Part shown: one piece after another, positions 40,986 to 49,421 of the stretch
Numbering within the stretch: the first letter of the stretch is position 1
Layout of the letters: every line of letters begins with the position of its first letter
NCBI GenBank assembly: GCA_965197385.1
Contig: CBDANA010000009.1
Location: 310,001-374,000 of the forward strand
DNA length: 64,000 nt
DNA from: G963667915 sp965197385
Lineage (GTDB): Bacteria; Acidobacteriota; Vicinamibacteria; Vicinamibacterales; UBA823
Direction of reading: 5' to 3'
The notes under the pieces: model-generated
Database searches by the model: none
Seen by the model: only the letters and a program-made list of their open reading frames with translations
Told to the model about the DNA's origin: nothing
Position numbers and translations under genes: made by a program

Positions 40986-42104
40986 TTAAGAGCCGCCGAG
41001 CGTGAAGGTGAGCTGCCAGGGCTCCGCGCTCGCACCGTCGGATGCCTCGACGCCTGCGAGCAGTTCGACCCTGACCGTCGCGAACGCCGCCAGCGGCTCC
41101 TCGAAGCGCAGTTCCAGGACGCGGTTGCCGCCGCGGTACCGGAAGGTGAACGTCGGCGGATCGGACGCTCCGCCCAGGTAGCCGACCAGCACGCGGCCCC
41201 GGAACGATCGCGGTTCGATGTCCCTGGAAAACTGCAACCGCACCAGGGTGTCGAGCGAGGCGTCCACGTCGTCCTGCACGGGCGCGCTGAAGATCACCTC
41301 CGGCGGTGGCCCCTGCGCGCGCTTGACGACGACCGGCGCGGGGCGGTCCACGGCCGTCGCGAGGTCGATCAGGCTGGCTTCAAGCCAGACGAGTCCGTGG
41401 CCCTGATGCACGGTACCGGTCACGTCCAGCCACTTCCCGGTGTCGACCCGCGCGTCGATGTTCAACGAAAAGTCCCGCCCGCGCGGTTTCTGGCCGGTGA
41501 TCCACAGGGCGGCGTCAGCCGAGTGCAGTACGAAGTCGGTCAAGCTCTGTGCCGGCGCCTGGGGCAGGTCGCCGTACAGATTCCGGCCACGAAATCGTCC
41601 CGCGACGGTGACCTCCTGGCCGACGTAGGGCCCGGGGGTGAGGACGATCGTTCGCAGCGTGGGTGCGACCGGACGCGGCGCCGGATCGACGCGCTCGGCG
41701 ACCAGGACCAAGAGGTCACCGGGCAACGGCCACGGTTTCCCGAGCAGCGCCTCCGACGTGCGCGCCAGGTCGAAGGCGGCGAGGCGCGGGTCGTCCGGGG
41801 CCAGCCGTCCGACATCCCAGAACGTGCCGGCCGTTTCGACGCGGGAGCGATGGGCAGCATCGACGGTGACGTCACCCAACCACAGCAGGCGCTCCTCGCC
41901 GTCCACCAGCCAGCGAGACCTGTCGTCGAACCACGCTTCGGCACGCACGACGACGGGCTCGCCGTGAAAGAACACCGGGTAGGTGTTGATGGCCAGCAGG
42001 GTGGCCGCTTTTCGGAGGGTGGCCTGCGCGTCGACCGCCGCTCCGCCCGTCCCGATGAGAGAGCCGATGAGGATCGCACCAGCGATGTGTGGGCGCAGAC
42101 GCAT
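40986..42104 (-). CDS. Exported protein with C-terminal Ig-like domain
   Basis: 372 residues from MRLRPHIAGAILIGSLIGTG, with a signal peptide ending near AAVDAQA. The middle part (GPYVGQEVTVAGRFRGRNLY, VDTGKWLDVTGTVHQGHG) looks like an OB-type or nucleic-acid-free beta fold. The end (PEVIFSAPVQDDVDASLDTL, ELRFEEPLAAFATVRVELLA) is an SbsA/Big_5-type Ig-like domain. Function unknown; likely envelope or extracellular. A longer upstream frame covers antisense of rex and moaC and is not used. The gene is divergent from rex. Confidence 0.65.
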   Translation of the reverse strand: MRLRPHIAGAILIGSLIGTGGAAVDAQATLRKAATLLAINTYPVFFHGEPVVVRAEAWFDDRSRWLVDGEERLLWLGDVTVDAAHRSRVETAGTFWDVGRLAPDDPRLAAFDLARTSEALLGKPWPLPGDLLVLVAERVDPAPRPVAPTLRTIVLTPGPYVGQEVTVAGRFRGRNLYGDLPQAPAQSLTDFVLHSADAALWITGQKPRGRDFSLNIDARVDTGKWLDVTGTVHQGHGLVWLEASLIDLATAVDRPAPVVVKRAQGPPPEVIFSAPVQDDVDASLDTLVRLQFSRDIEPRSFRGRVLVGYLGGASDPPTFTFRYRGGNRVLELRFEEPLAAFATVRVELLAGVEASDGASAEPWQLTFTLGGS

Positions 42105-42236
42105 TTGGGCGATCTTAGCACGCCGGTCATCGCCGATCCGGGGCGCCGCCCTGGGCAGTCGCCGCGGCCGGCTGCTATGATCGTCGCCACCGTCCCACCG
42201 GCCAGCCGGGCGCGCGTGCGGGGCGTGTGAACGCCG

Positions 42237-42881
42237 ATGTCGACGCCAATCTCCGAAGCGACGACCAATCGCCTGTCGGTGTACCTGCGCTGTCTGAACG
42301 AGCTCGACGCCGCCGGGGTGCAGGCCGTGTCGTCGAAGGCGCTCGCGGAACAGTTCGACCTGAACGCGCCGCAGATCCGGAAGGATCTGGCACATTTCGG
42401 GGAGCTGGGCGTGCGCGGTGTCGGCTACTACGTGAAGGATCTGAAGCGCCAGCTGCGGCACATTCTGGGCGTCGATCAAGGCTTCAAGGTCGCCATCATG
42501 GGCGCCGGGAATCTCGGTCTGGCGCTGGCCGACTACCCCGGCTTCCGGCAGGAGGGGTTCGGCATCGCCGCGCTCTTCGACAACCTGCGCGAAAAAGTCG
42601 GGCGCGAGTCGCGTGGCAGCGTGCCAATCTATGATATCAAGGATCTGCGCCGGATCGCCAAGCGCGAGCAGATCGTGATCGCGGTTATTGCGGTGCCACT
42701 CAAGTCGGCGCAGTCCGTCGTCGACAAGGTCGTGGCAGCCGGCATCAAGGCGATCTTGAACTTTTCGCCGGGTGCGTTGAGGGCCCCGAACGATGTCAAA
42801 CTGAAGAACGTGGACCTGACGGTCTCGCTCGAGAGCCTGTCGTTCTATCTGGCGCGGGGGAGCGGTGGCGAAGACACGTAA
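42237..42881 (+). CDS. rex: Redox-sensing transcriptional repressor Rex
   Basis: 214 residues, the family length. N-terminal winged helix (RLSVYLRCLNELDAAGVQAV, NAPQIRKDLAHFGELGVRGV; the KDL-FG motif is diagnostic) and a Rossmann domain (FKVAIMGAGNLGLALADYPG, residues 83-102) that senses the NADH/NAD+ ratio. High NADH releases Rex from operators of fermentation and respiration genes. First of a unit with moaC (17-bp overlap) and fadD. Confidence 0.93.
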   Translation: MSTPISEATTNRLSVYLRCLNELDAAGVQAVSSKALAEQFDLNAPQIRKDLAHFGELGVRGVGYYVKDLKRQLRHILGVDQGFKVAIMGAGNLGLALADYPGFRQEGFGIAALFDNLREKVGRESRGSVPIYDIKDLRRIAKREQIVIAVIAVPLKSAQSVVDKVVAAGIKAILNFSPGALRAPNDVKLKNVDLTVSLESLSFYLARGSGGEDT

Positions 42882-43386
42882 ACGACAAACCTCGAGCGGA
42901 CGGCGCCGTGCGGCGTCACCCTTGTCGCACGTGGACGCCGATGGGCGGGTACGCATGGTCGACGTGGGAGCGAAGGCGGTGACCTCCCGCCTGGCGGTGG
43001 CGCAGGGATCGATCGCGATCGGTGCGACTGCGCTCGAGGCGATCCGCACCGGCCGGATCGCCAAGGGCGACCCGCTGCAGGCCGCGCGGCTGGCCGGCAT
43101 CATGGCGGCTAAGCGGACCGCCGATCTGATCCCGCTCTGTCACACGCTGCCGCTGTCGCACGTCGACGTCCAGTTCGAGCCGACGGCCGAAGGCTACGAC
43201 ATCGAAGCTCGCGTGCGCACGGAGGCGCGCACCGGCGTGGAGATGGAGGCGTTGACGGCAGTGGCCGCAGCTGCCCTGACCATCTACGACATGGCTAAGG
43301 CGATCGATCGGGAGATGGTCATCGGCGAGATCCGACTACTCGAGAAGACCGGCGGCCGGTCGGGCACGTACCGCCGGTCGAGTTGA
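42865..43386 (+). CDS. moaC: Cyclic pyranopterin monophosphate synthase MoaC
   Basis: 173 residues with GTG start inside rex. MoaC motifs: SHVDADGRVRMVDVGAKAVT, KRTADLIPLCHTLPLSHVDV (His93), ARTGVEMEALTAVAAAALTIYDMAKAID (split here for length; Asp142 and Lys145 are catalytic). It forms the tetrahydropyranopterin cyclic phosphate of molybdenum cofactor. The first 18 residues are a basic extension; an internal start is possible. No other moa genes are in the window. Confidence 0.9.
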   Translation: MAKTRKRQTSSGRRRAASPLSHVDADGRVRMVDVGAKAVTSRLAVAQGSIAIGATALEAIRTGRIAKGDPLQAARLAGIMAAKRTADLIPLCHTLPLSHVDVQFEPTAEGYDIEARVRTEARTGVEMEALTAVAAAALTIYDMAKAIDREMVIGEIRLLEKTGGRSGTYRRSS

Positions 43387-43416
43387 GGCGCGCGCGACGC
43401 GTGGCGCACGAGGTTT

Positions 43417-45237
43417 GTGATCGTGACGGAACCCGACGTCAAGACGCTGGCCGACCTCGTGTTTCACGTGTCGGGCCGGTTTCCCAAGCCGGTCCTCCTG
43501 CGGCGGTGTCGTGCCGATGGCACCGACGACCTGTCGAGTCGGGAACTATTCGACCGGGTCCGCGATTTCAGCCTCGGACTGAGCGACTTTGGCATCCGCC
43601 CGGGCGATCGGGTGGCGCTGGTCTCGGAGAGCCGGCCCGAGTGGACGATCGCCGACCTGGCCATCCTGACCGCCGGCGCGGTCACCGTGCCCGTCTATCC
43701 CACCCTAACGGCCGGGCAGATGCAGGGCATCCTGGCCGATTCCGCCGCCCGCCTCGTGATCGTGTCGGACGAGGCGCAGGCGGCCAAGGTACGAAGCGTG
43801 CGCCGCAGGCTCTCGGCGATCGAGGCGGTAGTGGTCATCGATGCCGCCGACGACGGCGGGGCGGATGGGGCGGCGGCCGAATTGCCGTTTGCGGCGATGG
43901 CCGCGCGCGGCCACACACGGCTGATGACCGAGGACGGGCTCGGGCGCCGCTACCGCGAGATGACGGCCGGCTTCGACCCCGATGACGTCGCGACGATCAT
44001 CTACACATCGGGCACGACCGGGGAGCCCAAGGGTGTGATGCTGACGCACACGAACATCCTGTCGAACATCCGGGCCTCGCGCCAGGTGATTTCGATGACC
44101 TCGGACGACACGGCGCTGTCGTTCCTGCCGTTGAGCCATTCGTTCGAGCGCGCCATCCTGTACATGTATCTGTACGAAGGTGTGACCGTGGCATTTGCCG
44201 AGTCGCTCGAGACGATCGGTCGTGACCTGCAGGCGATTGCGCCGACAATCATGACCGGCGTACCGCGGGTCTACGAAAAGGTCCAGGCGCGCGTACTGGA
44301 GTCGGTGGCCCAGGCGCCGACGATCCGCCGGAAGATCTTCGAGTGGGCGATCGGCGTCGGGCGGTCGCGCACCTCCCTGGAGGCTGCCGGCCGGCGCGTG
44401 CCCTGGCACGTGCGGTTGCAGGACCGGCTCGCCGACCGATTGGTGTTTGCCAAGATCCGCGCCCGCACTGGCGGCCGACTCCGGCTGATCATCTCGGGCG
44501 CCGCGGCGCTCGGGCGCGCGCCAGCCGAGTTCTTCTGCGCGGTCGGGATGCCGATCGTCGAAGGCTACGGCCTGACGGAGACGGCGCCCGTGCTGAGCAT
44601 CAATCCCCCGGAGGCGATCCGGATCGGGACGGTCGGTAAGGCGATTCCCGGCGTGGAGCTCACCCTGGCACCCGACGGTGAGCTCCTGGCCCGCGGACCG
44701 AACATCATGCCGGGCTATTATGGGAAGCCGGAGGCGACGGCCGAGGTCACTCGCGACGGCTGGTTCCACACGGGCGACATCGGGAAGATCGACGCGGACG
44801 GCTACGTCACGATTACGGACCGTAAGAAAGACTTGCTCGTGACCTCCGGCGGGAAGAACGTGGCGCCGCAGCCAATCGAGGCCCGCCTGAAGACGAGTCC
44901 GCTCGTGGCCGAAGCGGTGCTGCTTGGCGATGGGCGGCGCTTCATCGCCGCCTTGCTGCTGCCCGATCGGCCGCGGCTGGAGGAGCGCGTGCGGCGGGCG
45001 GGGAACCGGGTCGAGACGCTCGAACGCCTGGTGGCGCGGGACGACGTCCGAGCGCTTTACCAAGGGGTGATCGACGAGGTCAATCAGGAACTAGCGAGCT
45101 TCGAGCAGATCAAGCGGTTCGACTTGCTGTCGGTCGAGCTTTCGATTGCAGGGGGCGAGCTCACGCCGACGATGAAAGTGCGCCGACGGGTCGTGGCAGC
45201 CCGCTGGCAGGATACGATCGAAGCGCTCTACCGCTAG
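43417..45237 (+). CDS. Long-chain fatty acid-CoA ligase (FadD/FACL type)
   Basis: 606 residues, the length of FadD15-type ligases. ANL superfamily motifs: IIYTSGTTGEPKGVMLTH (A3), the A5 motif VEGYGLTETAPVLSI, the A7 motif WFHTGDIGKIDADGYVTI and the A8 motif DRKKDLLVTSGGKNVAPQPI. It activates fatty acids with ATP and CoA at the membrane. GTG start; a second GTG two codons later is also possible. It follows moaC by 30 bp, likely same transcript as rex. Confidence 0.9.
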   Translation: MIVTEPDVKTLADLVFHVSGRFPKPVLLRRCRADGTDDLSSRELFDRVRDFSLGLSDFGIRPGDRVALVSESRPEWTIADLAILTAGAVTVPVYPTLTAGQMQGILADSAARLVIVSDEAQAAKVRSVRRRLSAIEAVVVIDAADDGGADGAAAELPFAAMAARGHTRLMTEDGLGRRYREMTAGFDPDDVATIIYTSGTTGEPKGVMLTHTNILSNIRASRQVISMTSDDTALSFLPLSHSFERAILYMYLYEGVTVAFAESLETIGRDLQAIAPTIMTGVPRVYEKVQARVLESVAQAPTIRRKIFEWAIGVGRSRTSLEAAGRRVPWHVRLQDRLADRLVFAKIRARTGGRLRLIISGAAALGRAPAEFFCAVGMPIVEGYGLTETAPVLSINPPEAIRIGTVGKAIPGVELTLAPDGELLARGPNIMPGYYGKPEATAEVTRDGWFHTGDIGKIDADGYVTITDRKKDLLVTSGGKNVAPQPIEARLKTSPLVAEAVLLGDGRRFIAALLLPDRPRLEERVRRAGNRVETLERLVARDDVRALYQGVIDEVNQELASFEQIKRFDLLSVELSIAGGELTPTMKVRRRVVAARWQDTIEALYR

Positions 45238-45267
45238 CGACGTCGCAGGCGTTCAGGGCTACAAACA

Positions 45268-45948
45268 TTAGAAGAGCCGCGCGGTCGGGATCGGCCACCA
45301 CCGGAGCTGCACTTTGCCGATGATGTACCTCTTCGGCACCATGCCCCAGTGCCTGCTGTCGGAGCTGTTGTTCCGATGGTCGCCCATCACGAAGTAGTAG
45401 CCCTCCGGGACGATCTGCGGGCCGTAGTCCTCGTAGCTCCGGAAGTCGGGTGGGACGTACTCGTCGCGAACCGGCACGTCGTTGACGAAGACTCGGCCGT
45501 TGTCGATCCGGACGGTGTCGCCCTCTTCCCCGATGACCCGCTTCACGAACGACTTATCCGGGTCGACGGGGTAGTAGAGCATGACGATGTCGCTGCGCCG
45601 CGGCGCCACCAGCCGGTAGAGCAGCTTGTTCACGATCAAGCGATCCTGATCGGCCAGGGTCGGCGCCATGCTCAGGCCCTCCACGCGGGCCACCTGGAAG
45701 CCGAACGTGACGATGAGCGTGGCGTAGACGGCTGCCGAGGCCAGCGTCTTGAGCCATGCGACGAACTCTTGCGCCAATCTGGACAGCAGAGTCGGCCCTT
45801 TTGGTGACTCGTCCGCGCCCGCCGGTGCAGGCGTGACGATCGGAGGGGGCGGCGTCGACGGATCGCCCGCCGCTGGCGGGTCATTCGGGGAGGCCGACGG
45901 CCAGTCAGGGGCGCGCCAGCGATCGGGAGGGGAGGTCGTGTCCGTCAT
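45268..45948 (-). CDS. lepB: Signal peptidase I
   Basis: 226 residues. Pro-rich cytoplasmic N-terminus (1-60), one membrane span (about 67-87), then the S26 catalytic domain: GLSMAPTL with nucleophile Ser93, KSFVKRVIG with general base Lys136, and MGDHRNNSSDSRHWG. It cleaves signal peptides of exported proteins. Convergent with fadD and followed upstream by the LytTR regulator gene at 18 bp, so lepB may be part of the same transcript. Confidence 0.93.
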   Translation of the reverse strand: MTDTTSPPDRWRAPDWPSASPNDPPAAGDPSTPPPPIVTPAPAGADESPKGPTLLSRLAQEFVAWLKTLASAAVYATLIVTFGFQVARVEGLSMAPTLADQDRLIVNKLLYRLVAPRRSDIVMLYYPVDPDKSFVKRVIGEEGDTVRIDNGRVFVNDVPVRDEYVPPDFRSYEDYGPQIVPEGYYFVMGDHRNNSSDSRHWGMVPKRYIIGKVQLRWWPIPTARLF

Positions 45949-45965
45949 GGTCTAGGGTCTAGGAC

Positions 45966-46739
45966 TCAGAGGTTCAAATACTCGCGCAGCCGCTTGGTGT
46001 GCGAGCGGCTGACCGGGATTTCGGTGGCCTTGCCGTCCTTCATGCGCAGGATGTAGTTCCGGCTGAACCACGGGACGATTTCATTGACCTTGTTGATGTT
46101 CACCAGGTGCGCCCGGTGCACGCGCCAAAACACGGCGGGATCCAGATGCGCCTGCAACTCGTCGAGCGTCCGGTGGTTCGATGTGCCCACGAGGCTCGAT
46201 GTGACCAGTGTAATCGCATCGTCGATGACCGACACGTAAATTATGTCATCCGCCGTCACCAGCACGAATCGATCGTCCACCTTGACCGCCACGCGCTCGC
46301 GCCGGGTCTGCTTCCTGGCGACTAGGTCCACCAGGCGTTCCAGTTCCTCGTTGGCAAGCGCCCGCTGGGCCGGAGTCAAGCGCCGCTTCACGCGATTCAC
46401 CGCCTGCTCCAGCCGCGCGGCTTCAACCGGCTTGAGGAGGTAATCGACGGCGTTGACGTCGAACGCCTCGAGGGCGTGCTGGTCGTAGGCCGTGACGAAG
46501 ACGATCTGTGAGCGGGCCTGCTGGGCGACCAGTTCCCGCGCCACCTCGAACCCGGTGAGCCCAGGCATCTGGACGTCCAGGAGGACCAGGCCGGGCTCGA
46601 GCTTGCCGACGAGCCGCAGTGCCTCCGGGCCGTCTCCCGCTTGCCCCACGACGGTCACGCCGTCGAACTGGTCCAGGAGGTAGCACAGTTCCTCGCGGGC
46701 GAGTTGTTCGTCGTCGGCGACGACGGTCTGCAGATCCAT
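45966..46739 (-). CDS. LytTR-family response regulator
   Basis: 257 residues. Receiver domain 1-120 with acidic pair D9-D10, phosphoacceptor Asp55 (LVLLDVQMPGLTGFEVA) and Lys in YLLKPVEAA. A linker helix follows, then a LytTR DNA-binding domain (VSVIDDAITLVTSSLVG, FWRVHRAHLVNINKVNEIVP, EIPVSRSHTKRLREYL). Partner of the LytS-like kinase gene, whose stop overlaps this start by one base. Confidence 0.92.
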   Translation of the reverse strand: MDLQTVVADDEQLAREELCYLLDQFDGVTVVGQAGDGPEALRLVGKLEPGLVLLDVQMPGLTGFEVARELVAQQARSQIVFVTAYDQHALEAFDVNAVDYLLKPVEAARLEQAVNRVKRRLTPAQRALANEELERLVDLVARKQTRRERVAVKVDDRFVLVTADDIIYVSVIDDAITLVTSSLVGTSNHRTLDELQAHLDPAVFWRVHRAHLVNINKVNEIVPWFSRNYILRMKDGKATEIPVSRSHTKRLREYLNL

Positions 46740-48061
46740 TAGGCCGTCACCTCGTCGGCCGCCACCAGTTCTGGAATCTCGATGCGGGCGCAGGTGCCCT
46801 GGCCCGGCCTGCTGTCGAGCTTGAGTTGGTAGTTTGCGCCGTAGATGACACGCAATCGCTCATTCACGTTTTTCAGCCCGATGCCGCCCGTCGAGGTAGG
46901 GTGAACGGTCGGGTCTGGCGGGATGCCGGTGCCGTCGTCGATGACCTCGATGACGGCATGACCGTTCTTGCGGACACTGCGAATCGTGAGATGCCCCGGG
47001 CCGACCTTGGGCGACAGGCCGTGCTTGATGGAGTTTTCGACCAGCGGCTGCAGGATCATGCTGGGCACGATCACGTTCAGCGTGTCGGCGCTGATCTGTT
47101 TGTCCACGACGAGGTTCGAGCCGAATCGGACCGATTCGATGTCCAGGTATTCGTCGATCGACGCGAGCTCCTCTCGCAGGCTGACGAAGTGATCGCGGCT
47201 CTGCAGCAGCCGCCGCAGCAGCGCGGCCAGCTTGGTGATCACGACCCGCGCCTCATCGGGCTGCGAGCGAATGAGCGAGGAGACCGAGGTCAGCGTGTTG
47301 AACAGGAAGTGCGGGTTGATCTGGCTCGCGAGCGCCTCGAGCCTCGCCGTCATCAGGAGTTTGTCCTGTTCCTGCAGCCGGTGCTCGATTCGGGCGCTGT
47401 TCCAGATCTTGATGGGCACCGCCACCGACAGGACGACTGCCAGCAAGGTCAACACCCACATGGTCGGCGTCGTGGCTTCGAGGTAGAAGAGGCGCCCACC
47501 GAAGCGGTAGCCCAGCGCCTGGCGGAGCAGTTCCAATCCCAGCGGTGCGGTCAGCAGTGGCACCTGCCAATCGATCTCGAACGATCGCACGAACCGCCAG
47601 GCGCGCCGGCGCAGGCCGGGAAAGACAAAGGGGGAAAACTGCCAGATGGCTTCCTTCGGGCAGATCTCGCGCAGGCCCCCGCCGGCGAAGCCGCACCCGA
47701 TGGCGAACGGCAGCGCGATGAACTCTCCCGCGATCAAGGTCGGGACACCGGCGAGCGATCCGACAATCACACCCGTGTACGGACCGGCGATGAGGCCGGC
47801 GATGAACGCCCCGGCGAGTGTCAGGTCTGCGGCGTCGTAGTTGAGCAGGAGCCGCGAGATGACCCCGGTGCTGACCGGCACCCCGAAGGCGAAGGCGAAA
47901 ATGAGACGTTCACGCCAGGCCCGGCGCTCGGTCAGGAGCAGACGGCGAAACCAACGGAATCGGACCAGCATCGTCGCCACGACGGCGACGACCGCCAGTT
48001 TCACCATCAGCGTGGTGAGCAGCAGTTGGGTGTCGGTGAGAAATCTCGCCTGTTCTGGCAC
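46739..48061 (-). CDS. LytS-like sensor histidine kinase (5TM)
   Basis: 440 residues. Residues about 14-215 hold a 5TM-5TMR_LYT-type membrane module (LIFAFAFGVPVSTGVISRLL, AGAFIAGLIAGPYTGVIVGS, GEFIALPFAIGCGFAGGGL). A HisKA_7TM-like His_kinase domain (QINPHFLFNTLTSVSSLIRS, His251) and an HATPase (PSMILQPLVENSIKHGLSPK, GGIGLKNVNERLRVIYGANY) follow. Homologues sense membrane potential, cell wall stress or extracellular pyruvate. Pairs with the LytTR regulator. Confidence 0.92.
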   Translation of the reverse strand: MPEQARFLTDTQLLLTTLMVKLAVVAVVATMLVRFRWFRRLLLTERRAWRERLIFAFAFGVPVSTGVISRLLLNYDAADLTLAGAFIAGLIAGPYTGVIVGSLAGVPTLIAGEFIALPFAIGCGFAGGGLREICPKEAIWQFSPFVFPGLRRRAWRFVRSFEIDWQVPLLTAPLGLELLRQALGYRFGGRLFYLEATTPTMWVLTLLAVVLSVAVPIKIWNSARIEHRLQEQDKLLMTARLEALASQINPHFLFNTLTSVSSLIRSQPDEARVVITKLAALLRRLLQSRDHFVSLREELASIDEYLDIESVRFGSNLVVDKQISADTLNVIVPSMILQPLVENSIKHGLSPKVGPGHLTIRSVRKNGHAVIEVIDDGTGIPPDPTVHPTSTGGIGLKNVNERLRVIYGANYQLKLDSRPGQGTCARIEIPELVAADEVTA

Positions 48062-48380
48062 GGTCGATCAGGTAACGCCCAGAAAAATCATACCGGCGCC
48101 CCGGAGGACTGTCAAACAGATCGCGCACCGAAACACCTTTCCATGGAACAAGTTAGGCAGGGTCTTGTAGTAGCGTGCACCGGATTGGGTAGGGGCTGGG
48201 CTTCGGCTTCGCTTCGTCCGAAGGGCCCTCACGAGGGAGCGTGTGCCTTGCCCCTTGCGCATCAACGAGTTATAGTCGTGAATCTTTCGCTCGTGTCATC
48301 GGGGGAAGTGTGCGCGGGCAGCTTGGCCTCCTTTCAGCCGGCTGCGGCGTGTGGCGTTTCACGCAGGACGGAGGCGCGGA
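48062..48380. other. Divergent intergenic region, no gene seen
   Basis: Between divergent kinase and methyltransferase genes. Probably holds promoters for both. I could not identify a clear element; a CGCATCAACGAGTTATAGTC stretch near 48258 is the most AT-containing part. Confidence 0.4.
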
Positions 48381-49085
48381 GTGGTTTCTCTTTTCGGTGA
48401 GCAGCCGATCGCGGGTGACGACCTCGTCGTCTCATCCGACGCGGGCACTCGGGCGCTGTCGGCCGTGGTCGTCGAGACGAGCTTCGTCAGGGCCGTCTAC
48501 GAGCGCATTTCGTCGGTCGACGACCTGCTGTTCGGATGGACCCTGCACGCCGGGCGTCTCCAGACGATCAAGCGCCTGGCTATTCAGCCGGGAGACGAGG
48601 TCTTGGAGGTCGGCGTGGGCACCGGGCTCAACGCGGTCCTGTATCCTGACAACTGCATCGTCACCGGCATTGACCTGTCGGACTCGATGCTCGAGCGAGC
48701 CCAGCGGCGCCTGGAGCGGCACGGCGTGCACAGCGTGCGGCTGCAGCAGATGGATGCGACCAAACTACGATTTCCCGACGAATCGTTCGACCTGGTCTAC
48801 GCGCCCTACGTGATCAGCGTCGTCTCGGATCCGATCGCCGTCGTGAAGGAGATGCAGCGCGTCTGCCGGCCGGGTGGGCGGATCGTCGTCCTGAACCACT
48901 TCCTCTCAGAGCATCGGTGGCTGGCGCGAATAGAACGGATGCTGTCGCCGGTGACGGTGCACGTGGGCTTCAAGGCGGACCTCGATCTGCGGGCGTTCCT
49001 GGCGCAGGCGGATCTCGACCCGGTGTCGATCGAGAAAGTCAACGTGCCGCGCATCTGGTCGCTGGTGACCTGCGTCAAGGACTGA
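48381..49085 (+). CDS. Class I SAM-dependent methyltransferase, PmtA-like
   Basis: 234 residues from GTG at 48381, preceded by GGAGG at a spacing of six. Motif I DEVLEVGVGTGLNAVLYPDN (about 65-84), motif II IVTGIDLSDSMLERAQRRLE, acidic LQQMDATKLRFPDESFDLVY and VCRPGGRIVVLNHFLSEHRW. The FLSEHRW region and the preceding FGWTLHAGRLQTI resemble phosphatidylethanolamine N-methyltransferase PmtA, but ubiquinone/menaquinone-type methyltransferases are possible. First gene of a five-gene co-oriented cluster. Confidence 0.75.
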   Translation: MVSLFGEQPIAGDDLVVSSDAGTRALSAVVVETSFVRAVYERISSVDDLLFGWTLHAGRLQTIKRLAIQPGDEVLEVGVGTGLNAVLYPDNCIVTGIDLSDSMLERAQRRLERHGVHSVRLQQMDATKLRFPDESFDLVYAPYVISVVSDPIAVVKEMQRVCRPGGRIVVLNHFLSEHRWLARIERMLSPVTVHVGFKADLDLRAFLAQADLDPVSIEKVNVPRIWSLVTCVKD

Positions 49086-49091
49086 CTGCCT

Positions 49092-49364
49092 GTGGCGCTG
49101 CACGAACGGGAGTTCTTCAACGAAACGAAGGAGTCGAAGCCAGCGACGTACACTTGTCCCCGGTGCCGCCATCGCGGCGAGTACCAGGTGCGCTGGATTC
49201 GCCGCGTGAAGAAAGACCGGCCGCCGCGCGGCGCCGACGAGCGCGATCACGCGATGTTCAAGAAGCTGCGCGATTACATGGTACGGGTGGATGACAAGGT
49301 CGTCTGCACCCGTTGCCGCAGCCGGTTCGATATACCCTCGCATCAGTCGGTCGCCTTCTTCTAA
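49092..49364 (+). CDS. Small double-CxxC zinc-ribbon protein, unknown
   Basis: 90 residues from GTG at 49092. Two CxxC pairs (YTCPRCRHRG at about 21-26 and VCTRCRSRFD at about 72-75) separated by a basic region (RRVKKDRPPRGADERDH), a layout of a split zinc ribbon. Not recognised by name. Starts six bases after the methyltransferase stop, so the two are surely co-transcribed. Confidence 0.6.
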   Translation: MALHEREFFNETKESKPATYTCPRCRHRGEYQVRWIRRVKKDRPPRGADERDHAMFKKLRDYMVRVDDKVVCTRCRSRFDIPSHQSVAFF

Positions 49365-49421
49365 CGATTAAGGTCCGTCTTCCCGCCGTGCCGGAAGGCG
49401 TCTGAACACTCGGACCGTCCA

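Noticed and set aside
42105..43103. Upstream extension of the minus-strand Ig-like gene through rex and moaC (705-codon frame)
   Set aside because: It is antisense to rex and moaC, which are unambiguous; the native start with signal peptide is at 42104.
46619..48400. 593-codon plus-strand frame opposite the sensor kinase
   Set aside because: Antisense shadow with His/Arg/Asp-rich composition and no domain signature.
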